From contig CAVVIB010000021.1 in NCBI GenBank assembly GCA_963748205.1, forward strand, positions 1 to 64,000: a stretch of DNA of 64,000 nucleotides, written 5' to 3'. The notes under the pieces are model-generated. The model saw only the letters and a program-made list of their open reading frames with translations. It searched no databases and had not been told where the DNA came from. The DNA is from JAIBJN01 sp963748205 (lineage in GTDB: Bacteria > Actinomycetota > Thermoleophilia > Gaiellales > Gaiellaceae). Shown piece after piece: positions 49,650 through 57,636 of the stretch (positions are counted from its first letter, which is position 1; every line of letters starts with the position of its first letter). Made by a program: the position numbers and the translations under genes.

Positions 49650-52176
49650 CGAGTAGCACCTTCTCCGCCTCGGCAAGCGCGTCGCCGAGCTTCTCGGGAT
49701 CCTTGCCGCCGGCGCGGGCCATCGTCGGCCGCCCGCCCCCGCCTCCACCCACGAGCGCGGCGGCCTGCCGCACGACCTGGACGGCGTCGAGCCCGCGGTC
49801 CTCGAGCGAGCGGTCGAGGCTGACCACGAGGTGGACGCGCCCGTTCTCCCGCGTCCCGACCACGACCGCCGCCGGCGCGTGCTTCTGCCTGAGGCTGTCC
49901 GAGAGCTCGAGCAGTGCCTCCGGCGTGGACGAGGCGACCTCCATCACGATCACCTCGACCTCGCCCGCCTTGCTGCGGCGCTCGTCGACGACCTCCGGCC
50001 CCGCCTGCGGAGCCGATTTCTTGGACGCCTGCTTGCGCGCGGCGGCCAGCTCCTCGCGGAGCTCCTCCGCCTCGTGCGCCTTGCCGCGCAGGTAGGCGAA
50101 CGCATCCCCGGCGGTCACGGCCTCGATGCGGCGCACGCCGGAGCCGACCGAGCCCTCGGAGAGGATCACGAACGGGCCGATCTCCGCGGTGGAGCGGACG
50201 TGCGTCCCGCCGCAGAGCTCTCGCGAGACGCCGTCGACCTCGACGACGCGGACGATGTCGCCGTACTTCTCCCCGAAGAGCATCATGGCGCCGAGCTTCC
50301 GCGCCTCGTCGATCGGCGTCAGGAACGCGCGCACCGGGTGGTTCGCGAAGACGCGCTCGTTGACGTGCTCCTCGACGCGCTCCCGCTCCTCGGGCGTGAG
50401 CGCCTGCCCGTGCGAGAAGTCGAAGCGGAGCTTGTCGGGCCGCACCGCGGAGCCTGCCTGGCGCACGTGGTCGCCGAGCACGTCCTGAAGCGCCTCCTGG
50501 AGGAGGTGCGTCGCTGTGTGGTTGGCCATCGTCGGGAAGCGCACCTTCCACGGGACGACGGCGCGGACGCGGTCGCCGGCGGCAAAGCCCTCGCCCTGGA
50601 AGAGCAGCACCTGGTCCTCGCCGAAGCGAAAGGCGCTCACCAGCTCGGCGCGCACCCCGTCCTTCTCGATCCAGCCCTGGTCGGAGACCTGCCCGCCGCC
50701 CTCGGGGTAGAACGGCGACTCGCGCAGCTTGCCGAGGAAGAGCCCGTCCTCGAGCGCCTGCACGGCGCCGAGCTGGGTCAGCGCCTCGGTCTTCTCGTAG
50801 CCGACGAACTCCGTGCGGAACCCTGCCGACGCGGCGAGCTCGGCAGCCGTCTCCGCGACTCCCGCGCCGCTCGCGTCGCCGCGCGAGATCTCGCGGTGCT
50901 CGGCCATCGCCTTCTGGAAGCCGTCCAGGTCGACCTCCTGCCCGCGCTCGCGCGCGAGCTCGACGGTCATCTCGATCGGGAACCCGTACGTGGCCTGGAG
51001 GACGAACGCCTCCTCCCCGCTGATGACGCCCTCCCGCGACGTCTCCTCGAAGAGCTTCAGCCCGCGCGTGAGCGTCTCGCCGAACTTCTCCTCCTCGGCC
51101 CGGAGCACGTTCGCGATCTCGTCGCGGTGCTCGACGAGCTCGGGATACACGCCGCCCATCTGCTCGACCACGACCTCGGCCAGCCGGGGCAGGAAGCCCT
51201 GGAGCTCGAGGTCGCGCCCGTGGACGACGGCGCGGCGGATGACCCGGCGCAGGACGTAGCCGCGGCCCTCGTTCGACGGCGTTACGCCGTCGGCGACGAG
51301 AAACGTCATCGCGCGGCCGTGGTCGGCGAGCACGCGGTGCGCCTTCGTCGCCTTGTCCGACTCGCCGTAGCGCGTCCCGGTCTTCTCGGCGACCCAGTCC
51401 ATGATGTGCTGGAAGCCGTCGGTCTCGTACACCGAGTGGACGCCCTGGAGGATCGCGGCGCCGCGCTCGACGCCGAGCCCCGTGTCGATGTTCTGCTTCG
51501 GGAGCGTGGTCAGCGAGCCGTCCTCGTGGAGGTCGAACTCCATGAAGACGAGGTTCCAGAACTCGAGGAAGCGGTCGCACTCGCACCCGGGCGCGCAGTC
51601 GGGCCGGTCGCAGCCCTGCTCCAGCCCGCGGTCGAGGTAGAGCTCCGAGCACGGGCCGCAGGGGCCGGTCGGGCCTGCCTGCCAGAAGTTCTCCGACCGT
51701 GGGAGGCGCACGATGCGCTCGGGCGGGACGCCGATCCGCTCCCAGGCCGCGACGGCGACGGCGTCCTCCCCCAGCCCGAGGTCGGGATCGCCGGCGAAGA
51801 CGGTCGCCCACAGGACATCGGGGTCGAGCTTCATGTGCTCGGTGACGAACTCCCACGCGAGGTCGACGGCACCGTCCTTGAAGTACTCGCCGACGGAGAA
51901 GTTCCCGAGCATCTCGAAGAACGTGAGGTGCCGGGCCGTGAGGCCGACCTCGTCGATGTCGGTCGTGCGGAAGCACTTCTGCACGGTCGTGAGCAGGTGC
52001 GCGGGCGGCTCCTCCTGGCCCAGGAAGTACGGCTTGAGCGGCTGCATCCCGGCCGTGGTCAGGAGCACCGACGGGTCGTACGTCGCCGGCACGAGCGAAG
52101 CCGACGGCCGCCGACGGTGGCCCTTCGACTCGAAGTAGGCAAGGAAGCCCTCGCGGAGCTCCGCAGAGGTGCGCAT
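49636..52176 (-). CDS. alaS: Alanyl-tRNA synthetase
   Basis: 846 residues, near the normal length. The N-terminal class II core opens with ELREGFLAYFESKGH and has TTAGMQPLKPYFLG and ENFWQAGPTGPCGPCSE; the editing domain has NHTATHLLQEAL and CGGTHVRSTAEIG (zinc ligands); the C-Ala part ends with the Gly-rich GGGGGGRPTMARAGG. ATG 52176 has TAGAAT 6 nt upstream, so the transcript looks leaderless. Confidence 0.97.
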   Translation of the reverse strand: MRTSAELREGFLAYFESKGHRRRPSASLVPATYDPSVLLTTAGMQPLKPYFLGQEEPPAHLLTTVQKCFRTTDIDEVGLTARHLTFFEMLGNFSVGEYFKDGAVDLAWEFVTEHMKLDPDVLWATVFAGDPDLGLGEDAVAVAAWERIGVPPERIVRLPRSENFWQAGPTGPCGPCSELYLDRGLEQGCDRPDCAPGCECDRFLEFWNLVFMEFDLHEDGSLTTLPKQNIDTGLGVERGAAILQGVHSVYETDGFQHIMDWVAEKTGTRYGESDKATKAHRVLADHGRAMTFLVADGVTPSNEGRGYVLRRVIRRAVVHGRDLELQGFLPRLAEVVVEQMGGVYPELVEHRDEIANVLRAEEEKFGETLTRGLKLFEETSREGVISGEEAFVLQATYGFPIEMTVELARERGQEVDLDGFQKAMAEHREISRGDASGAGVAETAAELAASAGFRTEFVGYEKTEALTQLGAVQALEDGLFLGKLRESPFYPEGGGQVSDQGWIEKDGVRAELVSAFRFGEDQVLLFQGEGFAAGDRVRAVVPWKVRFPTMANHTATHLLQEALQDVLGDHVRQAGSAVRPDKLRFDFSHGQALTPEERERVEEHVNERVFANHPVRAFLTPIDEARKLGAMMLFGEKYGDIVRVVEVDGVSRELCGGTHVRSTAEIGPFVILSEGSVGSGVRRIEAVTAGDAFAYLRGKAHEAEELREELAAARKQASKKSAPQAGPEVVDERRSKAGEVEVIVMEVASSTPEALLELSDSLRQKHAPAAVVVGTRENGRVHLVVSLDRSLEDRGLDAVQVVRQAAALVGGGGGGRPTMARAGGKDPEKLGDALAEAEKVLLDALG

Positions 52177-52182
52177 CCTTCG

Positions 52183-52188
52183 ATTCTA
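52183..52188 (-). promoter_or_regulatory. -10 element TAGAAT upstream of alaS
   Basis: It ends 6 nt before ATG 52176; the sigma-factor gene ends 30 bases upstream. Confidence 0.6.
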
Positions 52189-52218
52189 GGGAGATTCGGA
52201 GATCGGGCCGAAAGGCCG

Positions 52219-52982
52219 CTACCGGACGTTCTGCCCGGTGGCGATCTCGTCGCGCACCTTCTCGAGCGAGCGACGGATCAGGCGGGAGACGTGCATCTGC
52301 GAGATGCCGACCTGTTGCGCGATCTGCGACTGGGTCAGGCCCTCCCAGAAGCGCAGGTGGATGATGCGGCGCTCGCGCGCGTCGAGCACCTTGAGGCCCG
52401 GCGCGAGCACGGCCCTGTCCTCGCTGACTTCGTACTCGTGCTCGAGCTCGCCCAGCGACTCGAGCGGGTCGAGCGCGCCGTCCTCGCCGTGGCCCGACGG
52501 CGCCGAGAGCGAGACGGTGGTGTACGCCTGCCCCGACTCGAGCGCCTCCAGCACCTCCTCCTCCGTCACGCCGGCCGCCTTCGCCAGCTCGGGGATCGTC
52601 GGAGAGCGCTCCAGCTGCACGGTCAGCTGCTCGAGGAGCTGCGAGAGGCGCACGTTCAGCTCCTGGAGGCCGCGCGGCACACGAACGGACCAGCCCTTGT
52701 CGCGGAAGTGGCGCTTGATCTCGCCGATGATGTTCGGCGTCGCGTAGGTCGTGAGCTCGACGCCGCGGTCGACGTCGAAGCGGTCGATCGCCTTGATCAG
52801 CCCGATCGAGCCGACCTGCACCAAATCCTCGAGCTGCTCGCCGCGGTTCGCGTAGCGCCGGGCGAGCGAGCGCACGAGCGGCAGGTACTGCTCGATGAGC
52901 TGCTGGCGCGCCTCGAGGTCGCCGTCCGTGTGGTAGCGGCGCAGGAGATCGCTTGTCGGTCCGTCCGCCGGTCGGCGCTCAC
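52219..52982 (-). CDS. SigB/SigF-family RNA polymerase sigma factor, frameshift near the start
   Basis: A group-3 sigma-70 factor of about 253 residues. Regions: 2 (LIEQYLPLVRSLARRYANRGEQ, DLVQVGSIGLIKAIDRFD, TYATPNIIGEIKRHFRDK), 3 (RVPRGLQELNVRLSQ, PTIPELAKAAGVTEEEV) and 4 (IIHLRFWEGLTQSQIAQQVGISQMHVSRL). The GTG at 52982 overlaps the preceding gene (GTGA), the expected start, but is out of frame with the body; a one-base shift near 52950 restores it (VSADRRTD... DLLRRYHTDGD). The only in-frame start otherwise (52875) would cut into region 2. Coupling to a GHKL protein gene suggests anti-sigma control. Confidence 0.88.
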
Positions 52983-53389
52983 AGCTCGCCCTTCGGCTCG
53001 GGCTTGGTCATCGGCACCTTCTTGTCGAGGTGGAGCCAATGCCCGCCCTCCCCCTCCTCGAGCGCAACCTCGTCCACCAGCGTGTCGAGCAGCCGGGAGA
53101 GCGGGACGCCGCCTTCCGGCCCGGGCTCGAGATCGGCGCGGAGCTCGTTCGCGTCGAGCGGTCCGATCGCCATGCCGATCGACGACGGGCCCACGAGTAG
53201 GCGGACGGTGACCTCCCGGCCGATGACGTAGCCGTCGCGCTCGAGCACGCTGGCGAGCGCGAGCTGGAGGTCCTCGAGGTGCTCGTAGGAGAGGTCGAGC
53301 CGCGCTGCCAGGCCGCCGACGACCAGCCGCGCCACGCCGTGGAACGGCTTCTCGTGCGGGATGGAGAGCGTGATCGAGTCAGAGCTCAC
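52979..53389 (-). CDS. GHKL/RsbW-like anti-sigma candidate, degenerate ATP site
   Basis: 136 residues with the RsbW-like arrangement (SITLSIPHEKPFHGVARLVVGG..., helix SYEHLEDLQLALASVLERD, then strands and a C-terminal ALEEGEGGHWLHLDKK). The N-box Asn expected in LALASVLE is not seen and the G-boxes are unclear, so ATP binding or kinase activity is doubtful. It is coupled to the sigma gene by GTGA, which supports an anti-sigma role. No anti-anti-sigma (STAS) gene is nearby. Confidence 0.68.
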   Translation of the reverse strand: MSSDSITLSIPHEKPFHGVARLVVGGLAARLDLSYEHLEDLQLALASVLERDGYVIGREVTVRLLVGPSSIGMAIGPLDANELRADLEPGPEGGVPLSRLLDTLVDEVALEEGEGGHWLHLDKKVPMTKPEPKGEL

Positions 53390-53849
53390 GATCGCTGCCC
53401 TCTCGCCGCAGCTCGTCCTTGATCTCCTGCTCCCGCCGGGAGGCAGCCTCGCGACCCGCGCTGTACGCGGTGCGCGGGCTCTTGCGCACGCGGAGCGAAG
53501 CGAGCCCGTGCGCGATGCCCTCGGCGAGGCCTGAGATCTTCTGGACGGGCCGCGTGAGAGCGAGCGTCACCGCCCGGACGGCTGTGTCCACGCTGTCGGC
53601 GACGTCGACCGCACTGTCGGTCACGAGGTCGACCTTGTCGAGCTGCGCGTTCACGCGTTCCATCGTCCCTCCGGCCTGGTTGATCACCGGGAGCACCTCC
53701 CGTTCCAGTCCCTGGAGAAACGATGAAAGCCGTCCAACGGTTCCGCCCAGGCGAACGAGCAGATACGCGAGGCCCACGCCCACCAGCACGAAAAACACGC
53801 TGAGGGCGATCCAGAGGGCGTCGATCGGCTCGAAGCTCGCCAGCGGCAT
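53379..53849 (-). CDS. DUF948 membrane protein
   Basis: 156 residues: one N-terminal membrane helix (LWIALSVFFVLVGVGLAYLLVRLGG, residues 12-35), then a long amphipathic region (LQGLEREVLPVINQAGGTMERVN...) typical of DUF948, and a basic charged tail (REAASRREQEIKDELRRE). Function unknown; in other bacteria such proteins resemble general-stress or phage-shock helpers. ATG 53849 has TAGAAT 6 nt upstream, so DUF948-GHKL-sigma form an operon (overlap 11 bases). Confidence 0.82.
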   Translation of the reverse strand: MPLASFEPIDALWIALSVFFVLVGVGLAYLLVRLGGTVGRLSSFLQGLEREVLPVINQAGGTMERVNAQLDKVDLVTDSAVDVADSVDTAVRAVTLALTRPVQKISGLAEGIAHGLASLRVRKSPRTAYSAGREAASRREQEIKDELRREGSDREL

Positions 53850-53855
53850 CGCGAG

Positions 53856-53861
53856 ATTCTA
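53856..53861 (-). promoter_or_regulatory. -10 element TAGAAT upstream of the DUF948-sigma operon
   Basis: It ends 6 nt before ATG 53849 and abuts the mnmA stop at 53863-53865. Confidence 0.6.
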
Positions 53862-53862
53862 C

Positions 53863-55149
53863 TCAGGCCACCGCCGAGATCAGGCCGGCGCCGACGACCA
53901 CGTCCTCGTCGTACAGGACGGCCGCCTGGCCCGGCGCGACGCCGTAGGCGGGATCGTCGAGCGCGAGGCGGAAGCCGCGCGCCGTCGGCTCGACGGCGGC
54001 CGGCGCGCCGGGCGAGCGGTAGCGGAGCTTCGCCTCCGCCCGGTCGACCGGGACGTACAGCCGGCCGGAGCGGACGGCGATCCGCGTGCGAGCGAGCGAG
54101 GCGCGCGGGCCGATCACGACCGTGTTCGTGCGCGGCTCCGTGCGCAGGGCGAAGACCGGCTCGCCGGCCGCGACGCCGAGCCCGCGGCGCTGGCCGGGCG
54201 TGAACCGCCAGAACCCGTCGTGGCGGGCGACCTCGGTCCCGGACTCGTCGACGATCGGGCCCTCGCTGGCCTCGAGTCCGTGGCGGAGGAGGAAGTCGCG
54301 GTAGTCCGCGCCGGCGAGGAAGCACGCTTCCTGGCTCTCCGGCCGCTGCGCGGCGGCGAGGCCGGCGCCGCGGGCGCGCTCCCTCGTCTCGTCCTTCGTC
54401 CGGTCGCCGAGGGGGAACCAGACGCGGTCGAGGGCGCGCGGGTCGAGGCGCGCGAGCATGTAGGACTGGTCCTTCGCGGCGTCGGCCGCGCGGGCGAGGA
54501 GGAGGCGACCGCGGTGCTCGCGCACGCGCGCGTAGTGCCCCGTGGCGAGTCGCGCGGCGCCGATGCGGCGGGCGAAGGCGAGGAGCGCGGCGAAGCGGAA
54601 GCTGCCGTTGCAGCGGATGCACGGGTTCGGCGTCTCCCCACGCTCGTAGCCACGGACGAACGGCGTCACGACCGCGCGGCGGAAGCCTTCTCGCAGGTCG
54701 AGCGTCACGTGCGGCGCGCCGAGCTCGTGGCAGAGCTCGCGCGCCGCGACGACCGCGGCCGGCGAGCAGCACACGCGCTCGCCGTCGGGCCCGGCGGGAT
54801 CCGTCCAGAGGCGGAGCGTGACGCCGACGGGCTCGCGCCCGGCATCCCGCGCCTCGAGCAGCGCGACCGCGCTGTCGACGCCGCCGCTCATCGCCACGGC
54901 GACACGGTCGGGGCTCGGCCGCGCGGAGACCGCGGGGCCGAGGGCGTCGTGGAGCGCGTCGAGCGCGAGCGGCTCGCCGGGGACGGCAGCCGCCTCGAGC
55001 AGCCCGAGCCCGGTCACGTCGCGGCAGAGCGACTGCGTGCCGCGGCCCTCGCCGCGGGCGGCGGCGACCTTGCCTTGCGCGACCGTGAGGGCGACCCAGG
55101 CGAGGTCGCAGTCGCGCGCGGCGTTGCCGATCAGCTCTCGCGAGGCCAT
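53863..55149 (-). CDS. mnmA: tRNA 2-thiouridylase MnmA with an N-terminal NifU-like extension
   Basis: 428 residues. From about residue 84 it is MnmA: PP-loop VAVAMSGGVDSAVALL, RVCCSPAAVVAARELCHELG, nucleophile Cys in NPCIRCNGSFRF, HYARV, second Cys in RPESQEACFLAG, and TPGQRRGLGVAAGEPVF. It uses ATP and persulfide sulfur to make s2U34. Residues 1-80 are extra: CDLAWVALTVAQGKVAAARG and a second Cys in GTQSLCRDVTGL resemble the NifU N-terminal scaffold fold, weakly. ATG 55149 sits after a 199-base non-coding stretch. The extension could dock sulfur or an Fe-S cluster. Confidence 0.88.
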   Translation of the reverse strand: MASRELIGNAARDCDLAWVALTVAQGKVAAARGEGRGTQSLCRDVTGLGLLEAAAVPGEPLALDALHDALGPAVSARPSPDRVAVAMSGGVDSAVALLEARDAGREPVGVTLRLWTDPAGPDGERVCCSPAAVVAARELCHELGAPHVTLDLREGFRRAVVTPFVRGYERGETPNPCIRCNGSFRFAALLAFARRIGAARLATGHYARVREHRGRLLLARAADAAKDQSYMLARLDPRALDRVWFPLGDRTKDETRERARGAGLAAAQRPESQEACFLAGADYRDFLLRHGLEASEGPIVDESGTEVARHDGFWRFTPGQRRGLGVAAGEPVFALRTEPRTNTVVIGPRASLARTRIAVRSGRLYVPVDRAEAKLRYRSPGAPAAVEPTARGFRLALDDPAYGVAPGQAAVLYDEDVVVGAGLISAVA

Positions 55150-55348
55150 CAGAAGTAAATAGTGCTCCACCCCGCCGATGATGCTTCGTGCGTGAGGAAC
55201 CTGGCCATGCCAGGTGGGTGCCCTACCGACCCGAGGGCCGGACGCGGGCTCCCTCTCAGTAGGTGTTGGTTCTACATGTGCGCACGGTGCCACGCACGGG
55301 GTCGAGCACTGAGCTCAACTCTAGCGCGGCGGCCCCGGCCGGTGGGGA
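55150..55348. other. Non-coding gap with short hairpins between mnmA and RlpA-like gene
   Basis: No convincing ORF. It holds a 7-bp hairpin with a 3-base loop (55199-55205 with 55209-55215) and weaker ones around 55259-55275 and 55278-55297. It could contain the mnmA 5' leader or a small RNA; no known riboswitch core was recognised. Confidence 0.4.
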
Positions 55349-55750
55349 CTACTCGGAGAAGCGCCAGCGAACCGTCGCCTCGCCGGCGATGCCGAGCTGT
55401 TGCGCAAGGGCGGGCGTGAGATCGAACGAGCGGCCCTGGCCCACCGAGCCTCGTTCGACGACCTCCGCCTCGGCGCGGCGTCCCTGGTAGTCGACGAGGA
55501 GCTTCGCGCCGCACGGGAGAACGGGGTGGGCGACGCCGAACGAGCTCGCGGTGAGCGTCACGCCGCAGGCCGTCGGCTGGTCCGACACGGGGAAGGTGGC
55601 CACCTGGGCCTGCTCCCACTCGACCACGGCCTGGCGCGCGGGCGGCTCGGTCGAGCCGTCGCCCATGTGCGTGAGGGCGATCGCGCCGAGCGCGCCGACG
55701 AGCGCGACGCCGGCCAGCCCGGCCTGCCTGCGCGCAAGCGCCGCGTTCAT
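55349..55750 (-). CDS. RlpA-like double-psi beta-barrel protein
   Basis: 133 residues: N-terminal signal or anchor helix (AGLAGVALVGALGAIALTHM), a linker, then a DPBB domain: ACGVTLTASSFGVAHPVLPCGAKLLVDYQG (as ...TASSFGVAHPVLPCG...) and SFDLTPALAQQLGIAG with the conserved Asp. RlpA-type domains cleave or bind peptidoglycan. ATG 55750 overlaps the preceding stop (TGATG). Last gene of a three-gene set; likely located outside the membrane. Confidence 0.82.
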   Translation of the reverse strand: MNAALARRQAGLAGVALVGALGAIALTHMGDGSTEPPARQAVVEWEQAQVATFPVSDQPTACGVTLTASSFGVAHPVLPCGAKLLVDYQGRRAEAEVVERGSVGQGRSFDLTPALAQQLGIAGEATVRWRFSE

Positions 55751-56617
55751 CAGCGGGCGTGTTCGAGCAGCTCGCCGAACGACTCGCGCACGAGGCCGTC
55801 GAACTCCATCGGCAGCGACCCGTCGGGCGTCGCGAACTGCCGGAGGTGGACGAACAGGTACGACCACTCCTCGTACCGGACGGGATCGCGCGGGAGCTCG
55901 TCGCGCGCGCGGCGCTCGAGGTCCCAGAGGTTCCAGTGTCGCGGCTGGATCGTCGCACGCATCCGCAGGTCGACCACGTCGGACGAGGCGGCCGGGCGCA
56001 CGGGCTGCGCGGCCGGCTCGAGCGGCGGCGGAGGCGCCGGCTCGGGTGGAGGCGGAGGCACTGGCCGAAGCGGCGGCCGCGGCGCCGGCGGCTCGGGCGC
56101 AGGGGCGGGCGGAGGAGGCGGAGGAGGCGGCGGGGTGGCAACGGGCTCTGGAACCGGCTCCGGCTCGGGTGCCGGGGGCTCGCTCGCCGGCGGAGGCTCG
56201 GGCGTCGCCGCGGGAGAGAGGACGGCAGGCACGGGCGCGGCCTCGACGACCGGCTCCGGTTCCGCGGCCGGCTCAGGCTCGGGCTCGGGAGCCGGGGCCA
56301 GCTCGACGGGCGCGGGCGGCGGCGGCTCGGCGGCGGCGAGCGGGCGCAGGCAGGGCGGCCGGCTCCTCCGGCGGGAGGACGGTGACGCCCTCGACGGCCT
56401 CCGCCTCGGCCACGGCAGCCTCGGCCTCGACGACGACTTCCCGCGGCACCTCCTGGCGCCACGAGAGCCACTCGACGGACCACGCCACGCCGAGCGCGAG
56501 AGCCATGACGATGATGACGAGCAGCGGACGGACCTCGGCCAGCCACAGGGCCAAGGCGACCGTCAGGAGGAAGCCCGCCAGCGCGAGGAGTCGGAAGATC
56601 GAGCGCCTGTCAGGCAC
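55750..56617 (-). CDS. Two-helix membrane protein with Pro/Glu-rich linker, frameshifted
   Basis: About 288 residues. Two N-terminal membrane helices (FRLLALAGFLLTVALALWLA and LLVIIVMALALGVAWSVEWL) are followed by a long Pro/Glu/Ala-rich stretch with PEPEPVPEP-type repeats and a run of nine prolines, then a compact C-terminal domain (DLRMRATIQPRHWNLWDLER, YEEWSYLFVHLRQFATPDG). The frame breaks at about 56350, at the start of the proline-rich part. Polyproline translation would depend on EF-P, also encoded here. With two helices the C-domain should be cytoplasmic. Function unknown. Confidence 0.75.
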
Positions 56618-56638
56618 GCTCCGGCGCCGGCACCCCGC

Positions 56639-57552
56639 CTAGGAAGGCGCCGTGCCCTCGTCCTCGCTGGACCCGGGCCCGGTCTCTCGTCCTCGGTGCT
56701 CTCCTCGACGACGTCCTCCGGCTCGGCCGTCTCCTCGGGAGCCGACGGCTCCTCGGCGACAGGTTCGTCGAGGTCCGGAACGGACGCGGCGGAGGTGCGC
56801 AGCTCGGGCTGCTGCTGGGGGCCGCGCTGCGTCGAGACCGTGGCCTCGGCTGCACGGACGATCGCGTCGACCGCCTCGTGGATCGCGGCGTCCCCGTGGC
56901 CGGCGGCCGAGAGGAGCTGCTCCGCGCCCATGCGGGCACGCTGGACGATCACGTCGGCCTGGGCGCGCGCCCACTCGAGCGTCTGCTCGACCTCGGCCCG
57001 GGCGGAGTTCGTGAGCTCCGTGGCCTGGTGGCGCGCCTGCTCGGTGAGGCGGTTTCCGCGGTTCTCGGCCTCGCGCAGCTCGGCCGTCGCGTCGCGGTTC
57101 GACTTCGTGAGGATCTCGCGGGACTCCTTGCGGGAGGCGCTCAGGATCTCCGTCCGCTGCCGCTCGGTCTCCTGGCGGATGCGGGCGATCTCGGCCTCCT
57201 GCTGCTGGAGCTCCATCTGCTTCTCGCGGATCTCCTGCTCGGCACGGCCGACCTGCTTCGCGGCGGCGTCCTGGGCGTCGCGCTCGATCGTGTCGGCGAA
57301 CTCGGCGGCCGCGCGCACGATGTGCAGCGCGTCCATGCGGACGGCATGGCCCGAGGGCTCGGTGATCGCGCTCTTCGGCGCCGCCTGGAGCACGCGCAGG
57401 TTCGCCTGCAGGGACGTGACATGGCGCCGGAACGCGTCGAATGCCTCCTGAACCTTCGCGCGATCGAAGCCGTCGGACGCGCTCGGAAGATCCTCGAGGC
57501 GCGGTAGGGGCGTGAGGCCCGGCTGGGCCCTACCCGGTTCTTGCGTGGACAT
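56639..57552 (-). CDS. Long coiled-coil protein, frameshifted at 3' end
   Basis: About 304 residues. After a Pro-rich start (PGLTPLPRLEDLPSASDGFD) comes AKVQEAFDAFRRHVTSLQANLRV and a continuous coiled coil (about residues 75-230, EQEIREKQMELQQQEAEIAR), then an acidic tail (EEPSAPEETAEPEDVVEEST). A shift at about 56684 changes the end to ETGPGSSEDEGTAPS. It resembles DivIVA-like or F-ATPase b-like scaffolds only in general form. It lies 21 bases before the two-helix protein gene. Confidence 0.75.
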
Positions 57553-57636
57553 GTTCGCTACGCCTCCCCTCCGCGTTCTGACCGCGGGCTCGACACAAGT
57601 ATGCCCTTCCTCATCGGCTGGTTCGCAAGGCTTCCT

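Noticed and set aside
49831..53211. Very long plus-strand open frames opposite alaS and the sigma factor (also opposite pyrG, aspS, steA and accC)
   Set aside because: Arg/Ala/Pro-rich shadows typical of antisense frames in high-GC DNA; the minus-strand genes carry all family motifs.
55150..55348. TPP riboswitch, SRP RNA, 6S RNA or RNase P RNA in the mnmA upstream gap
   Set aside because: A CTGAGAG string and GAGGAAC-like bases exist on one strand or the other, but the conserved cores of these RNAs are absent.
56000..56300. Tandem repeat or CRISPR-like array in the proline-rich region
   Set aside because: Low-complexity coding for Pro/Glu/Ala; no equal-length repeats with unique spacers.
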